The notes beneath the pieces were generated by a model. That model was not told the origin of the DNA. It saw nothing but the letters and a program-made list of their open reading frames with translations, and ran no database searches. From assembly GCA_016714565.1 (NCBI GenBank), contig JADKDM010000023.1, forward strand, positions 31,888 to 95,887: a stretch of DNA of 64,000 nt, read 5' to 3'. Source of the DNA: Candidatus Villigracilis propinquus (GTDB lineage: Bacteria > Chloroflexota > Anaerolineae > Anaerolineales > Villigracilaceae). Both the position numbers and the translations under genes were made by a program. Of the stretch, positions 41,828 through 51,060 are shown piece after piece; position 1 is the stretch's first letter; each line of letters begins with the position of its first letter.

Positions 41828-44800
41828 ATGCCTGATCGGTTTCGTCGATTTTTCAGCAGTCCGATCTTCGATAATGAAGAAAAAACACGCATGGCGCGAA
41901 TACTTAATTCTTTTGGGTGGAGCGCCATTGTAATTGTTTTTATTATTACGCTGCCTCGATTTGTTTCCGGGGGATGGTTAAGCCGTTCTTCCATGTTCGT
42001 TTTACCGTTGATCATTTTTATTATGTTGGGAGTGCTGGTTATCATCCGCGCAGGCTGGGTGCGGAGCGCCGGGGTGTTTTTTGTCGCCTCCATGTGGCTG
42101 GCTATGACGTTTCAGGCATGGAATTCTGATGGCCTGCGGGATGTTTCCCTCATCGTTTATATTGTCATCATTCTGCTTGCAGGTTTATTGCTTGGCTGGC
42201 GTGAGGGATTTTTCTTTGGCTTGATCAGCATTTCCATGCTTTGGGTTTTCGCCTGGCAGGAAAGGCAGGGGCTGCGCCAGTTTGAATTCGATGACCCCTA
42301 CAGCTTTGCCCGTGACCTTAGCGCTGTCTTCGTGCTGGCTGGTATTCTTATCTATCTATTAATTCATAGCTTAAATCGTTCTCTGGACGAATCCCGCCTT
42401 GAGTTAAAGGAACGCCTGAAAACCGAGGAAAAATTACACAGGCAGGCTGACTATCTTACCGCTCTGAACGAAACAGCGTTGGGATTGTTGAACCGCTCCG
42501 ACCTGCGGCCGTTGCTTGAGTCAATACTAACCCGCGCATGTGACCTGCTCAACACTGAACACGGTTTGATCGAACTCGTGACACTGGATGGTTCCGTTCT
42601 TCGGCAGGAGGTGGGGCATGGTGTTCTTGCAAGATTTAATGGCTCCATCGCTAATAGAGGCGAGGGCGTAACAGGCACCGTATGGGAAAGTGGACAGGCT
42701 CTCATTATTAATGACTACACCGCCTGGGAAAATAGAATGGAAACTTTTGTGGAAGCCAGCTTTTTTTCCGTGTTGGGCGTTCCTCTTAAAGTAGGGAATA
42801 CAGTAATTGGGGCGATCGCAATTGCACATGTGGACCGTAAAAAGATGTTCACGCAGGAGCAGCTGAATCTTATGGAACGCTTTGCCGCCCTGGCATCGCT
42901 AGCCATTGATAATGCTCGTCTCTATGAACAGGCACAAAAAGAAATTGCCGAGCGGAAAATCGCTGAGCAGGCGTTACGTTCCAGCGAGGAATTGTTCCGT
43001 AAAGTGTTTGATAACAGCTACGTTGCCATTGCGATAGTCACCCTTAAAGATGGAAGATTTTTACAGGTCAACGCCGCTTTTGCGGAGTTGACCGGGTATA
43101 CACCTGAAGAGGTGTTGGGAAGAACCTCTGTGGAATTGGATTTGTGGCAGGGCGCGGGAGATCGTGAAAAGTTCGTGCAAAACCTGTTGAAAAAACACTA
43201 TTTGCAAAACATCCCAGTTGAATTCCTGCTCAAAGACCGCCCGAACAAAACATCCATTGCATATTACGAATTGATCAACATCAAAGATCAGCAGTGTATT
43301 ATCTGCATGTTCTATGATATTTCAGAACAAAGGCAGTCTGAACGGGCGCTCAAGGAAAGCGAGGAACGCTTCCGCAAAGTATTCCAAGCCAGCCCCGTGG
43401 CCATCTGCATAACGACATTGGATCACGGACAATTGCTGGATGCCAATGAAGCGTACTGGAATCTGACAGGCTACGAACCCAAAACATCCATTGGCAGGAC
43501 GGCCGAGGAACTGGAGATGTGGGATTCCGTGGAAGACCGAAAAATTTTTGTGGAAAAAATTAAACTAGAACGCTCTATCGTTAATCCTAACTACGAATTT
43601 TTGGTGTATGAGACCCTCCAGCCGCGCTCGGCGATCGCTTTCTACGAATTGATCGAGATTGATGCGCAGCCTTGTGTTCTTTCCATGTTCTATGATGTTA
43701 CCGAACAAAATCGGGCGCAGAACGATCTGTTAAGCGCTGAAGCGCGCACGCGTGCTATCCTGCGGTCCATTCCCGATATGATCTTTGAGGTCTCCAGAGA
43801 CGGGTTGTTTTTGGATTTTATGGCCTCTGCGGAATTATCCCCCTTGATGCCCTCTGAGGAATTTATTGGCAGGAATATCAGGGAATTATTTCCGCCTGCA
43901 ATTGCCGAACAGACCATGTTTGCCCTTGAGCGTTCCCTGGAATCAGGACAATTGCACGCATTTGAGTATGGGATGCCGCCGGGGGAGGAAGTCCAGTTTT
44001 TTGAGGCGCGTATTACGGCTGTCACACTTGAGTCCGCCATTATTATGGTGCGAGATATCAGCCAGCGCAAGTGGGTGGAGACCGAGCGCGAAAAACTGAT
44101 CAACGAACTGGAAGAAAAGAACAGCGAACTGGAGCGGTTCACATACACCGTATCGCACGACCTCAAATCCCCGTTGATTACCATCAAGGGCTTCCTTGGA
44201 TTTTTGGAACAGGACGCCGCCAGCGGAAACACAGTGCGCCTGAAAGCCGATACCCAGCGGATCGCAGACGCCACCGATAAAATGCAGACCCTTCTGAATG
44301 AACTGCTGGAATTATCGCGTGTAGGGCGTTTGACGAATCCATACCAACTTGTCCCGTTTGAAGAGCTGGTACGGGAAGCGCTGGAAATTGTGCATGGCCG
44401 CTTGCACGAAAAAAATATTGAAGTCCATGTGGATGAAAACCTGCCCATTATCTTTGGCGACCGCCAACGCCTGATCGAAGTGCTCCAGAACTTACTGGAC
44501 AATGCCGCCAAGTTCATGGGGCAGATACCCAATCCCCGCATTGAGATCGGGGTGAGCGGGCAGGAGGATGGCAAGCCGATCTTCGTCATCAAGGATAATG
44601 GCATCGGCATTGACCCCGTTCATCACGACAGGGTATTTGGCCTGTTCAATAAACTGGATGCAAGATCCGAAGGCACGGGCATTGGACTCACTCTGGTGAA
44701 AAGAATTGTCGAAGTCCACGGTGGCAGGATATGGGTCCAGAGCGAAGCGGGGAAAGGGGCGGCGTTCTACTTCACGCTTCCTTCCAAATCTGACAGCTGA
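41828..44800 (+). CDS. membrane histidine kinase with GAF and three PAS domains
   Basis: A 990-residue sensor kinase. Five or six membrane helices (about 28-180) are followed by a coiled coil, a GAF domain (about 225-370), three PAS domains (about 388-505, 512-632, 640-755), the HisKA domain with TYTVSHDLKSPLITIKG (phospho-His near residue 775) and the HATPase domain (about 880-988; NLLDNAAKFMG, DNGIGID, GTGIGLTLVKRIV). The first two PAS domains are alike (EELFRKVF/EERFRKVF; SVELDLW/AEELEMW), so they arose by duplication. No response regulator is adjacent; the partner must be elsewhere. Confidence 0.93.
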   Translation: MPDRFRRFFSSPIFDNEEKTRMARILNSFGWSAIVIVFIITLPRFVSGGWLSRSSMFVLPLIIFIMLGVLVIIRAGWVRSAGVFFVASMWLAMTFQAWNSDGLRDVSLIVYIVIILLAGLLLGWREGFFFGLISISMLWVFAWQERQGLRQFEFDDPYSFARDLSAVFVLAGILIYLLIHSLNRSLDESRLELKERLKTEEKLHRQADYLTALNETALGLLNRSDLRPLLESILTRACDLLNTEHGLIELVTLDGSVLRQEVGHGVLARFNGSIANRGEGVTGTVWESGQALIINDYTAWENRMETFVEASFFSVLGVPLKVGNTVIGAIAIAHVDRKKMFTQEQLNLMERFAALASLAIDNARLYEQAQKEIAERKIAEQALRSSEELFRKVFDNSYVAIAIVTLKDGRFLQVNAAFAELTGYTPEEVLGRTSVELDLWQGAGDREKFVQNLLKKHYLQNIPVEFLLKDRPNKTSIAYYELINIKDQQCIICMFYDISEQRQSERALKESEERFRKVFQASPVAICITTLDHGQLLDANEAYWNLTGYEPKTSIGRTAEELEMWDSVEDRKIFVEKIKLERSIVNPNYEFLVYETLQPRSAIAFYELIEIDAQPCVLSMFYDVTEQNRAQNDLLSAEARTRAILRSIPDMIFEVSRDGLFLDFMASAELSPLMPSEEFIGRNIRELFPPAIAEQTMFALERSLESGQLHAFEYGMPPGEEVQFFEARITAVTLESAIIMVRDISQRKWVETEREKLINELEEKNSELERFTYTVSHDLKSPLITIKGFLGFLEQDAASGNTVRLKADTQRIADATDKMQTLLNELLELSRVGRLTNPYQLVPFEELVREALEIVHGRLHEKNIEVHVDENLPIIFGDRQRLIEVLQNLLDNAAKFMGQIPNPRIEIGVSGQEDGKPIFVIKDNGIGIDPVHHDRVFGLFNKLDARSEGTGIGLTLVKRIVEVHGGRIWVQSEAGKGAAFYFTLPSKSDS

Positions 44801-44843
44801 TTCGTGATATAACTGGCGCTATCTCATTCGAGGAGGATTCTTC

Positions 44844-45749
44844 ATGAAACGTGCGGTCAGCATCAGCATTGGTTCATCCAAACGCAACAAGGCAGTGGAA
44901 GTGACACTGCTTGGCGAAAAAGTCAGCATTGAACGCATCGGCACTGATGGGGATATGGAAGCCGCCGCACTAAAATACAAGGAACTTGACGGAACAGTGG
45001 ATGCATTTGGCGTGGGCGGGGCAGACCTTGGCGCTTTGGCAGACGGCAAGTGGTACCCTTTTTATTCGGTAGCCCCCATGGTTCGTTTCGTCAAAAAGAC
45101 GCCGCTTGTAGACGGCGGTGGATTAAAGAACACGCTGGAAAACAAAGCCCCCGCATTTCTCGACACGAAGATTGCAGAATATATCAACTCCCGCGGACGT
45201 AAAGTACTGGTCGCCGTAGGCGTGGACCGATGGGGACTCTCCCAGGCCTTTGCAGATGCCGGATACGAAACCGTCTTTGGCGACCTTATGTTTGGGTTGG
45301 ATATTCCAATTGCCATTCATAAGATCAGCCAGCTTAAAATTATTGCCGCATTGCTCATGCCCATTGCGGGCCGCCTGCCCTTTGCGTGGATCTATCCCAC
45401 AGGCGAAAAGCAGGAAAAACGCACACCCAAATGGGGAAAATATTATGCCTGGGCAACCGTCATCGCAGGCGACTGTCATTACATCAAACGCTTCATGCCG
45501 GCAGACCTGACGGGCAAAGTCATCGTCACCAACACCACCACCACTGAAGACGTAGCCGAATTCAAAAAAGCGGGCGTGAAATACCTCATCACCACCACCC
45601 CCGTCATGGATGGCCGCTCCTTTGGCACCAATATGTTGGAAGCCGCGCTCGTGGCTGTCTCTGGCAAGGGACGCCCCCTCACCTGGCCCGAATTAACCGA
45701 AATGCTCGACAAACTTGGCTTTGAACCCCAATTGCAGGAGTTGAACTAA
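44844..45749 (+). CDS. conserved protein resembling 'quinate 5-dehydrogenase' annotations
   Basis: A 301-residue protein that starts RAVSISIGSSKRNKAVEVTL and contains ERIGTDGDMEAA and DAFGVGGADLG. I recall proteins with this start annotated as quinate 5-dehydrogenase, but the sequence has no clear GxGxxG nucleotide motif and the annotation is doubtful. A C-terminal half with GKVIVTNTTTTEDVAEF and YLITTTPVMDGRSFG suggests a second Rossmann-like part. GGAGGA is 6 bases from the ATG. It is the first gene of a tight three-gene operon with a nucleotidyltransferase-like protein and a PAP2 phosphatase. Confidence 0.7.
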   Translation: MKRAVSISIGSSKRNKAVEVTLLGEKVSIERIGTDGDMEAAALKYKELDGTVDAFGVGGADLGALADGKWYPFYSVAPMVRFVKKTPLVDGGGLKNTLENKAPAFLDTKIAEYINSRGRKVLVAVGVDRWGLSQAFADAGYETVFGDLMFGLDIPIAIHKISQLKIIAALLMPIAGRLPFAWIYPTGEKQEKRTPKWGKYYAWATVIAGDCHYIKRFMPADLTGKVIVTNTTTTEDVAEFKKAGVKYLITTTPVMDGRSFGTNMLEAALVAVSGKGRPLTWPELTEMLDKLGFEPQLQELN

Positions 45750-45750
45750 T

Positions 45751-46569
45751 ATGGATGCCATCATAACTGCTGGCGGAATTCCGCAGCCCGGCGACCCGCT
45801 CTACGCTTATTCCAACGGCAATTCAAAAGCGTTGATCGATGTGGCAGGCAAGCCCATGGTGCAATGGATCTTGGACGCGCTTGGCGATTCCAAAAAAGTG
45901 GATAACGTCATCGTCATTGGGCTTTCCGCAAAAAGCGGACTTACCTGTAAAAAGCCGCTGCACTATGTCTCCAATCAGGGACGCATGCTGGCAAATATCG
46001 TAACCGGTGTGAACAAAGCATTGGAATTAAATAAAAAGAACGAATACGTTCTGATTGTTTCCTCCGATATTCCCTCCCTCAAAGCTGACATGGTCGATTG
46101 GCTGATAAAGACTGCCATGGAAACCCGCGATGATATTTATTATGGCGTTTGCCCGCAAGCGGTGATGGAAGCACGCTTTCCCACTTCCAAACGCACCTAT
46201 ACCAAACTGAAAGATATGCATATCTGCGGAGCCGATGTCAACATCATTCACGTCAATCAGGTCACCGAGCATCTCGATACCTGGGAGGCGCTCATCGGCA
46301 ACCGCAAGAGTCCACTGCGCTCTGCCGCCGTGATCGGCTGGGATACGCTCTTCCAACTCTTTACCCGTCAATTAACATTGCAGGATATGGTGAAGCGCGC
46401 CTCCGAGCGCATCGGCGTCAAAGGCCGCGCCATCATCTGGGATCACGCCGAACCCTGCATGGACGTGGATAAGCCGCATCAACTGGAATTGATGCGCGAA
46501 GATATGGAACACCAGAAGAAGCAGGCCGCAAAAAAGTCCGCAGCAAAAACGAAGGCAAAGAAGAAATGA
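45751..46569 (+). CDS. nucleotidyltransferase-fold protein (MobA/GT-A-like)
   Basis: A 272-residue protein with the N-terminal pattern of nucleotidyltransferases: AIITAGGIPQPGD (residues 3-15) followed by KALIDVAGKPMVQWILDAL, and a metal-site strand VLIVSSDIPSL near residue 105. The usual GGxSxRxG loop is altered. The C-terminal 30 residues are Lys/Ala-rich and disordered. It starts 1 base after the previous stop and overlaps the PAP2 gene by 4 bases. Transfer of a nucleotide to a polar head group or sugar phosphate is plausible; the substrate is unknown. Confidence 0.8.
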   Translation: MDAIITAGGIPQPGDPLYAYSNGNSKALIDVAGKPMVQWILDALGDSKKVDNVIVIGLSAKSGLTCKKPLHYVSNQGRMLANIVTGVNKALELNKKNEYVLIVSSDIPSLKADMVDWLIKTAMETRDDIYYGVCPQAVMEARFPTSKRTYTKLKDMHICGADVNIIHVNQVTEHLDTWEALIGNRKSPLRSAAVIGWDTLFQLFTRQLTLQDMVKRASERIGVKGRAIIWDHAEPCMDVDKPHQLELMREDMEHQKKQAAKKSAAKTKAKKK

Positions 46570-47126
46570 GTTTTCGTTCCATCCTCGAACTCGATGCCCG
46601 ACTCTCCAGTCAATTGCGTGTGGCTGAAAAGCCGGGTTTTTTGCGCAGCGTCGCCGTCTTCTTTGCCCACTCCGGCGACTCATGGTTTTGGTTCGCCGCG
46701 CTCATCATTGCCTGGTTCTTCAGCAGTTCAGCCTGGCAGCAATGGGAAGTCGTTGAGTTCTTCGGCATCCTCGGGTTGGCAGGCGTGGTGCTTGCGATCA
46801 AGTTCCTCGTCCGCCGCGAAAGACCCGCCGGCGAATGGGGCGGGATCTATCGTAACACCGACCCGCACTCCTTCCCATCCGGACACGCCGCCCGCGCCTT
46901 CTTGATCGCAGTCGTCGGCTCGGCTCTTGCCCCGCCCTGGCTTGTTACTGTACTATGGATATGGGCCCCGCTGGTATCTCTCGCACGAGTTGCCATGGGC
47001 GTGCATTATCTTTCGGATGTCGTGGCTGGCGCAATTTTGGGAACCATCGTCGGCTTGGTTGGCATACAAATCTACCCACCCATGGTGAACTGGCTTGTCT
47101 CATTGATCGGTTTCCCACTCTGGTAG
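46566..47126 (+). CDS. PAP2 family phosphatase
   Basis: A 186-residue membrane phosphatase with five or six helices and all three catalytic motifs: KFLVRRERP (K-x6-R-P form), PSGHAAR, and SLARVAMGVHYLSDVVAG. Enzymes of this type remove phosphate from lipid phosphates such as undecaprenyl diphosphate or phosphatidic acid on the outer face of the membrane. Translationally coupled (ATGA overlap) to the nucleotidyltransferase-like gene, which points to a shared lipid or glycolipid pathway. Confidence 0.92.
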   Translation: MSFRSILELDARLSSQLRVAEKPGFLRSVAVFFAHSGDSWFWFAALIIAWFFSSSAWQQWEVVEFFGILGLAGVVLAIKFLVRRERPAGEWGGIYRNTDPHSFPSGHAARAFLIAVVGSALAPPWLVTVLWIWAPLVSLARVAMGVHYLSDVVAGAILGTIVGLVGIQIYPPMVNWLVSLIGFPLW

Positions 47127-47215
47127 CTTCACCTTGAAAAATAAAGACATGGATTGCAAATACGCGTCCATGTCTTTTTGTTTACCAATCCAGATGGGCT
47201 GTTACGATTACCGCT

Positions 47216-47240
47216 CTGTCGGGGGCTAAACCCCCGACAG
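47216..47240. repeat. short palindrome, GGGGGCTAAACCCCC type
   Basis: CTGTCGGGGG and CCCCCGACAG around CTAAA, with a second small hairpin (ACCCC/GGGGT) just after it. It resembles the element at 49365-49387. Confidence 0.65.
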
Positions 47241-47286
47241 AGAGAACCATGTCACCCCTTCGGGGTTTAGTGTAAAAGAGGATTAT

Positions 47287-47686
47287 ATGAAAACCCACAC
47301 TTTCCGTCTCAAACCAACAGAGGACTTATTCGACTCCATCGAAGCATTCGTTGCAGAGAAAAAGAATCGAAGCAGGCTGCGTGCTCAGCTCAGTCGGCAG
47401 CCTGACCCACGCCACCCTGCGCCTTGCGAACCGCGATTACTACAATGAATACGAAGGCCATTTCGAGATCGTCTCCATGACCGGGACAGTTTCCATCCAC
47501 GGCTCACACATTCATGTGGCTATTTCCGATGGAGACGGAGTCACCACCGGCGGACATCTCGTCAGCGGCTGCAAAATTTACACCACAGCCGAGATCGTCA
47601 TCGCTGAATTGGATGATGCGGTGTACAAGCGTGAATTGTTGGAAAATGATTCGGGGTACGAGGAATTGGTTGTATATAAAAAGTAG
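47287..47686 (+). pseudogene. PPC/DUF296-domain protein, frameshifted in an A-run
   Basis: AGAGGA precedes the ATG at 47287. The first frame encodes MKTHTFRLKPTEDLFDSIE and FVAEKK, then breaks; the next frame continues as RIEAGCVLSSVGSLTHATLR, EGHFEIVSMTGTVSIHGSH and GHLVSGC to a stop at 47686. Together they make a full PPC domain of about 132 residues (plants and prokaryotes; some bind DNA, the bacterial ones are uncharacterised). The five A at 47359-47363 need to be four to restore the frame. Sequencing error in a homopolymer is the simplest explanation. The stop codon lies inside the repeat that starts at 47683. Confidence 0.85.
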
Positions 47687-47715
47687 GGGCGGGGCTGCGT
47701 AGCGTCCGCCCCTAC
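47683..47715. repeat. short palindrome, GTAGGGGCGG...CCGCCCCTAC
   Basis: 10-base arms around a 13-base loop, same ends as the element at 3505-3551. It supplies the TAG stop of the PPC-domain gene and ends just before the stop of the convergent ABC gene. Confidence 0.7.
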
Positions 47716-47719
47716 AAAG

Positions 47720-48514
47720 TCATTTCAACGCCTTCAAAAACTCTTCCTGATTTCTTACAGTCTCTTTGAATCCCAGCCGTTTCCCCAATCTCGTTAGTTG
47801 CGGCGGATCGACATACGTTTGCGCGAGGATCTCTTCCTGACCGAATATCTCACGAGCGGGGCCATCCAGAAGCACCTGTCCCTTGGACAAGGCAACCACG
47901 CGCTCGAAATTCTCTGCACAAAAATCAATGTCATGCGTAATGGTGATGACGGTCTTGCCTTCTTTTCGCAGTTCCGCGATCACATTCGCGATCCGCGCCA
48001 CGTTGACTGCGTCCTGTCCTGTTGTCGGTTCATCGAAGATGACAATGGATGTGTCCATTGCGATGATGGAAGCCAGCGCCACCATCTTGCGCCATGTGGG
48101 GGAAAGGTCGTAGGGATTCGTTTCAGTCTTGTCACTTAATTCAGTCAAAGCCAGCGCGCGCTTGACCAGCGCATCGATCTTTTCTTTGGAATAGCCCAAA
48201 TTGCGCGGGCCAAAAGTGACTTCGGTCAACACATCTCGTGAGAACAATTGCTCGTCCGGGTTCTGAAAGACATAACCGACCCGTGAAGCAAGTTTTGCCA
48301 CCGATGTTTTTTTCGTGTCCCAATCCCCGATCAACACCGAGCCTGAAGTAGGCTGAAGCAAGCCATTCAAATGTCGCACGAGGGTGGTCTTCCCTGCGCC
48401 ATTCTGTCCAACAATAGCAACTTGTTCGCCTGCTGTAATGGTCAACGAAATGCCGCTGATTGCTTCAAGTCCAGTGGGGTAGGTGAAGCGTAAATCTTTG
48501 ATCTCAATGTTCAT
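47720..48514 (-). CDS. ecfA2: ECF transporter ATPase subunit, non-canonical signature
   Basis: A 264-residue ATP-binding subunit of an energy-coupling-factor importer. Walker A GQNGAGKTT, Q-loop VFQNPDEQLF, Walker B IVIFDEP and the switch His (TITHD) are present. The ABC signature is LSPTWRK instead of LSGGQ, so one of the two composite ATP sites of the heterodimer may be weakened. Its start overlaps the preceding ATPase gene by 4 bases. Together with the other A, T and S genes it forms a complete ECF system; the numbering A1/A2 is mine. Confidence 0.88.
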   Translation of the reverse strand: MNIEIKDLRFTYPTGLEAISGISLTITAGEQVAIVGQNGAGKTTLVRHLNGLLQPTSGSVLIGDWDTKKTSVAKLASRVGYVFQNPDEQLFSRDVLTEVTFGPRNLGYSKEKIDALVKRALALTELSDKTETNPYDLSPTWRKMVALASIIAMDTSIVIFDEPTTGQDAVNVARIANVIAELRKEGKTVITITHDIDFCAENFERVVALSKGQVLLDGPAREIFGQEEILAQTYVDPPQLTRLGKRLGFKETVRNQEEFLKALK

Positions 48515-49350
48515 TTCTTGAACCCCTCCACGGCTTCATCCAACGTGACAGGTAAATTTTCTTTTTTCCACAAGCCTTGCTTCTTCGCTTCCCGCGCCGT
48601 GGACGTATAGCGCGAAATGCCAAATCCATTCTCGGCTAATACGTCTGAGGTCAATACTTCATTCGGTTTGCCTTCGAGCAGAACACTGCCGTCTTTGAGA
48701 GCGATGACACGGTCTGCGAATTCAGCGATCCATTCCACTTTGTGTTCCACGAGGACAACGGTCATGCCCTCCTCAGCCATCTTGCGGATGGTGCCGAAGA
48801 CTTCGCGGGTGCCGATCGGGTCCATTTGCGAGGTCGGTTCGTCGAGGACGAGCAGCTTGGGGCGCATGACCAGGATCGAGGTCAGAGCGACGCGTTGTTG
48901 TTGTCCGCCGGATAAAGAATAAGGCGAGCGGTCTGCCAGATCGCGGATGCCTGTCAGGGCCATGGCATCCTCCACACGGCTTTTCATTTCTTCGCGTGGC
49001 ACGCCGATATTTTCCAACCCGAAGGCGATCTCTTCAAAGACGGTGTACTTCGCGCCCGAAATCTGGTTGAACGGATTCTGAAACGCGAGCCCCACATTCA
49101 AGACCCATTCATCAAGCGTGGACTTGCTGGATTCTTTTCCGTCCACTTCGATGGAGCCGCTGATCTCCCCTTTGAAAAAATGCGGGACGAACCCCGCCAA
49201 GGCATAACACAGCGTAGACTTGCCCGCGCCATTCGGCCCGACAATGGAAACGAACTCACCTTCGTTCACCTGCAAATTTACATTTTGCAAAACGGGCGCT
49301 TTGGTGAGCGGATATTTGTATGTGACGTTTTGGAGGTTTACGAAAGCCAT
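48511..49350 (-). CDS. ecfA1: ECF transporter ATPase subunit
   Basis: A 279-residue ATPase, partner of the following subunit. Walker A GPNGAGKST, Q-loop AFQNPFNQIS, canonical signature LSGGQQQR, Walker B LLVLDEPTS and the switch His (VLVEHKV) are all intact. The C-terminal 50 residues extend beyond the core as in other EcfA proteins. It probably forms the A1-A2 heterodimer and powers the S/T components. It lies 50 bases after ecfT, with a palindromic repeat between them. Confidence 0.9.
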   Translation of the reverse strand: MAFVNLQNVTYKYPLTKAPVLQNVNLQVNEGEFVSIVGPNGAGKSTLCYALAGFVPHFFKGEISGSIEVDGKESSKSTLDEWVLNVGLAFQNPFNQISGAKYTVFEEIAFGLENIGVPREEMKSRVEDAMALTGIRDLADRSPYSLSGGQQQRVALTSILVMRPKLLVLDEPTSQMDPIGTREVFGTIRKMAEEGMTVVLVEHKVEWIAEFADRVIALKDGSVLLEGKPNEVLTSDVLAENGFGISRYTSTAREAKKQGLWKKENLPVTLDEAVEGFKK

Positions 49351-49364
49351 AGGTGTCTCGCTCT

Positions 49365-49387
49365 GTGACGGGGCTTAGCCCCGTCAC
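49365..49387. repeat. short palindrome, GTGACGGGGCT/AGCCCCGTCAC
   Basis: Perfect 11-base arms with a 1-base centre, between ecfT and the first ATPase gene. Same GCT-n-AGC core as the elements at 52036-52084. Confidence 0.7.
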
Positions 49388-49399
49388 CAGCAATTTGGT

Positions 49400-50179
49400 T
49401 TATGAAAGCCATAGGTTCAATGCAATGGAGAGGATGATGAGGATGACGAAAACCCAACGAAGCATTTGATCAAAAGATGGGTCTGGGATTTCATGTAGGG
49501 AGGTCTTAGCATGTTTGGATGTAAAGCCACGCGCTTCGATGGCGATGGCGCGTTCTTCCACTTCCATCAGTGAGCCGAAAACCAATGGCCCCACGAGTGG
49601 AATCAACGAGCCTGCACGTTTGAGGAAACTGCTTTCCGTATCCAACCCGCGCGAGCGCTGTGCGGCAATAATGGTTTGAGACTTGGCGATGATCTGCGGG
49701 AGAATTTGCAGTGTGGAAATAATGACATACGCAAATTGTCCGGGCAATCCGCGGCGGGTGAGGTCAGACATCAATTCGCTGGGATGGGTGGTGACGAGGA
49801 AAAGCGTGAAAGCCGAGACCATCACAAAGACGCGCATCGCATTTCGGAAAGCGAACATCAAACTTTCCAGTGTGACATCCAAAAAATAGAACTTGAAGAT
49901 GATGTCACTTCCCACAGGCTGAAAGAAAGCCTGCATTAAAAATAGGAAGCCAGCCGCAGGTATGATGAGGCGCAGCGCAGTGATTGAAAATTCACGAAAC
50001 ACTTTGCCCAGCAAACTCAATGGGATGATGGCCACAAGCACCAGCAGGTGAGGCGTCCAATACCAGGGAAATGTGAAGGCGATCAGGATGAGGGTGAGGG
50101 TCAACACCAGCTTGGTGAGCGGGTTGAGGTTATGGATGAAGCTGTCTCTTTTTATGTGGAAGGAAAGTCTCTCATGCAT
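49400..50179 (-). CDS. ecfT: ECF transporter transmembrane subunit EcfT
   Basis: A 259-residue membrane subunit with five or six helices. The cytoplasmic coupling helices carry the two Ala-Arg-Gly-like motifs that touch the ATPases (AAQRSRGLD near residue 175 and AIEARGF near 220). It starts HERLSFHIKRDSFIHNLNPLTKL, the typical EcfT opening. It couples the ATPases to a substrate-binding S component, here most likely the one encoded at 50302. Confidence 0.92.
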   Translation of the reverse strand: MHERLSFHIKRDSFIHNLNPLTKLVLTLTLILIAFTFPWYWTPHLLVLVAIIPLSLLGKVFREFSITALRLIIPAAGFLFLMQAFFQPVGSDIIFKFYFLDVTLESLMFAFRNAMRVFVMVSAFTLFLVTTHPSELMSDLTRRGLPGQFAYVIISTLQILPQIIAKSQTIIAAQRSRGLDTESSFLKRAGSLIPLVGPLVFGSLMEVEERAIAIEARGFTSKHAKTSLHEIPDPSFDQMLRWVFVILIILSIALNLWLS

Positions 50180-50200
50180 AGGCGCTGATTATAAACGACA

Positions 50201-50235
50201 AAAAAGAGACCAGGCTTGCGGCCTGATCTCTTTTT
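50201..50235. terminator. terminator-like hairpin between the S and T genes
   Basis: AAAAAGAGACCAGGC and GCCTGATCTCTTTTT (one mismatch) with a five-base loop. On the minus strand it lies after the S-component gene and could reduce transcription into ecfT. Confidence 0.7.
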
Positions 50236-50237
50236 AT

Positions 50238-50290
50238 CGTCATTGCGAGGGGTGCTTGACGGAGTGCGTCGGAGCGCCCTCCTGCATGAC
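50238..50290. repeat. degenerate CGTCATTGCGAGG element
   Basis: Left end CGTCATTGCGAGG present, right end reduced to CTGCATGAC. One of four such elements in the window. Confidence 0.55.
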
Positions 50291-50301
50291 ATGGGTTTTA
50301 T

Positions 50302-50991
50302 TTATCCACCAAGAATATTGCGGAGAATGAACGCGGCGAACAACACGAGTGCAACGACAACACCGATGGCGATGTAGAGTTGATTCTTGTTCGTGCCGCC
50401 TTCGGCTTCCACCTGATCAGCCTTGGGATAGCCGCCGATGGTGCGCTTGGGCAGACCCTGAATGATGGCGAATGCGATCATGGCTGTGGTGATCTTGTCC
50501 ACTGGTTCGGTGAGGAAGCTGGTGCTGACCACGGCAGACCAAATGCCTTGACCAGTCTGGAGCAAATACGCGGTGATAAAGGAGGAACCGCTGGCAGTGA
50601 TACCGCCGAAGAGATATACAGCGATGGGGGTCGAAACGATGGCAGCGGTGAGTGCAACCACGAAACCGGTCACGACCACTTTCCACCAGGATTTGAAGAA
50701 GCCCCATTGAGCCATACGTCCGGCCATGTAACCGATCATTGCAGCAACAGGCCACCAGGGAAGAGCGCCCGGGTCAATCGCCACACCCCAAACAACGTTG
50801 GAGAGTGCGCCGGTGAGAGCGCCAGCCCACGGCCCGCACAAAGCAGCGACCATTACGGTTCCGATGGAGTCGAGGAAGACGGGAAGTTTGAGAACGAGAA
50901 CGATCTGACCCACGGCAATGTTAATGCCGATGGCGATGGGGATGAGTACCCACGTCTGAGTATTAAAGTTGTTCTTGATCTTTTCTAACAT
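50302..50991 (-). CDS. ECF transporter substrate-binding (S) component, probably for nucleosides
   Basis: A 229-residue membrane protein with six helices, plus an extra C-terminal helix (about 205-225). The loop after helix 2 (LPVFLDSIGTVMVAALCGPWAG) and the AGALTGALSN segment match S components of the ECF family. Two nucleoside hydrolases and a ribokinase lie just upstream on the same strand, so a nucleoside or related compound is the best guess for the ligand. GGAGG is close to the ATG. A terminator-like hairpin lies downstream. Confidence 0.85.
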   Translation of the reverse strand: MLEKIKNNFNTQTWVLIPIAIGINIAVGQIVLVLKLPVFLDSIGTVMVAALCGPWAGALTGALSNVVWGVAIDPGALPWWPVAAMIGYMAGRMAQWGFFKSWWKVVVTGFVVALTAAIVSTPIAVYLFGGITASGSSFITAYLLQTGQGIWSAVVSTSFLTEPVDKITTAMIAFAIIQGLPKRTIGGYPKADQVEAEGGTNKNQLYIAIGVVVALVLFAAFILRNILGG

Positions 50992-51060
50992 TTATTCCTC
51001 CGAAAGAATGTTGTGAAAATGTATTGCTTTGCCTATGATAACACTCGACATTACAAATCG

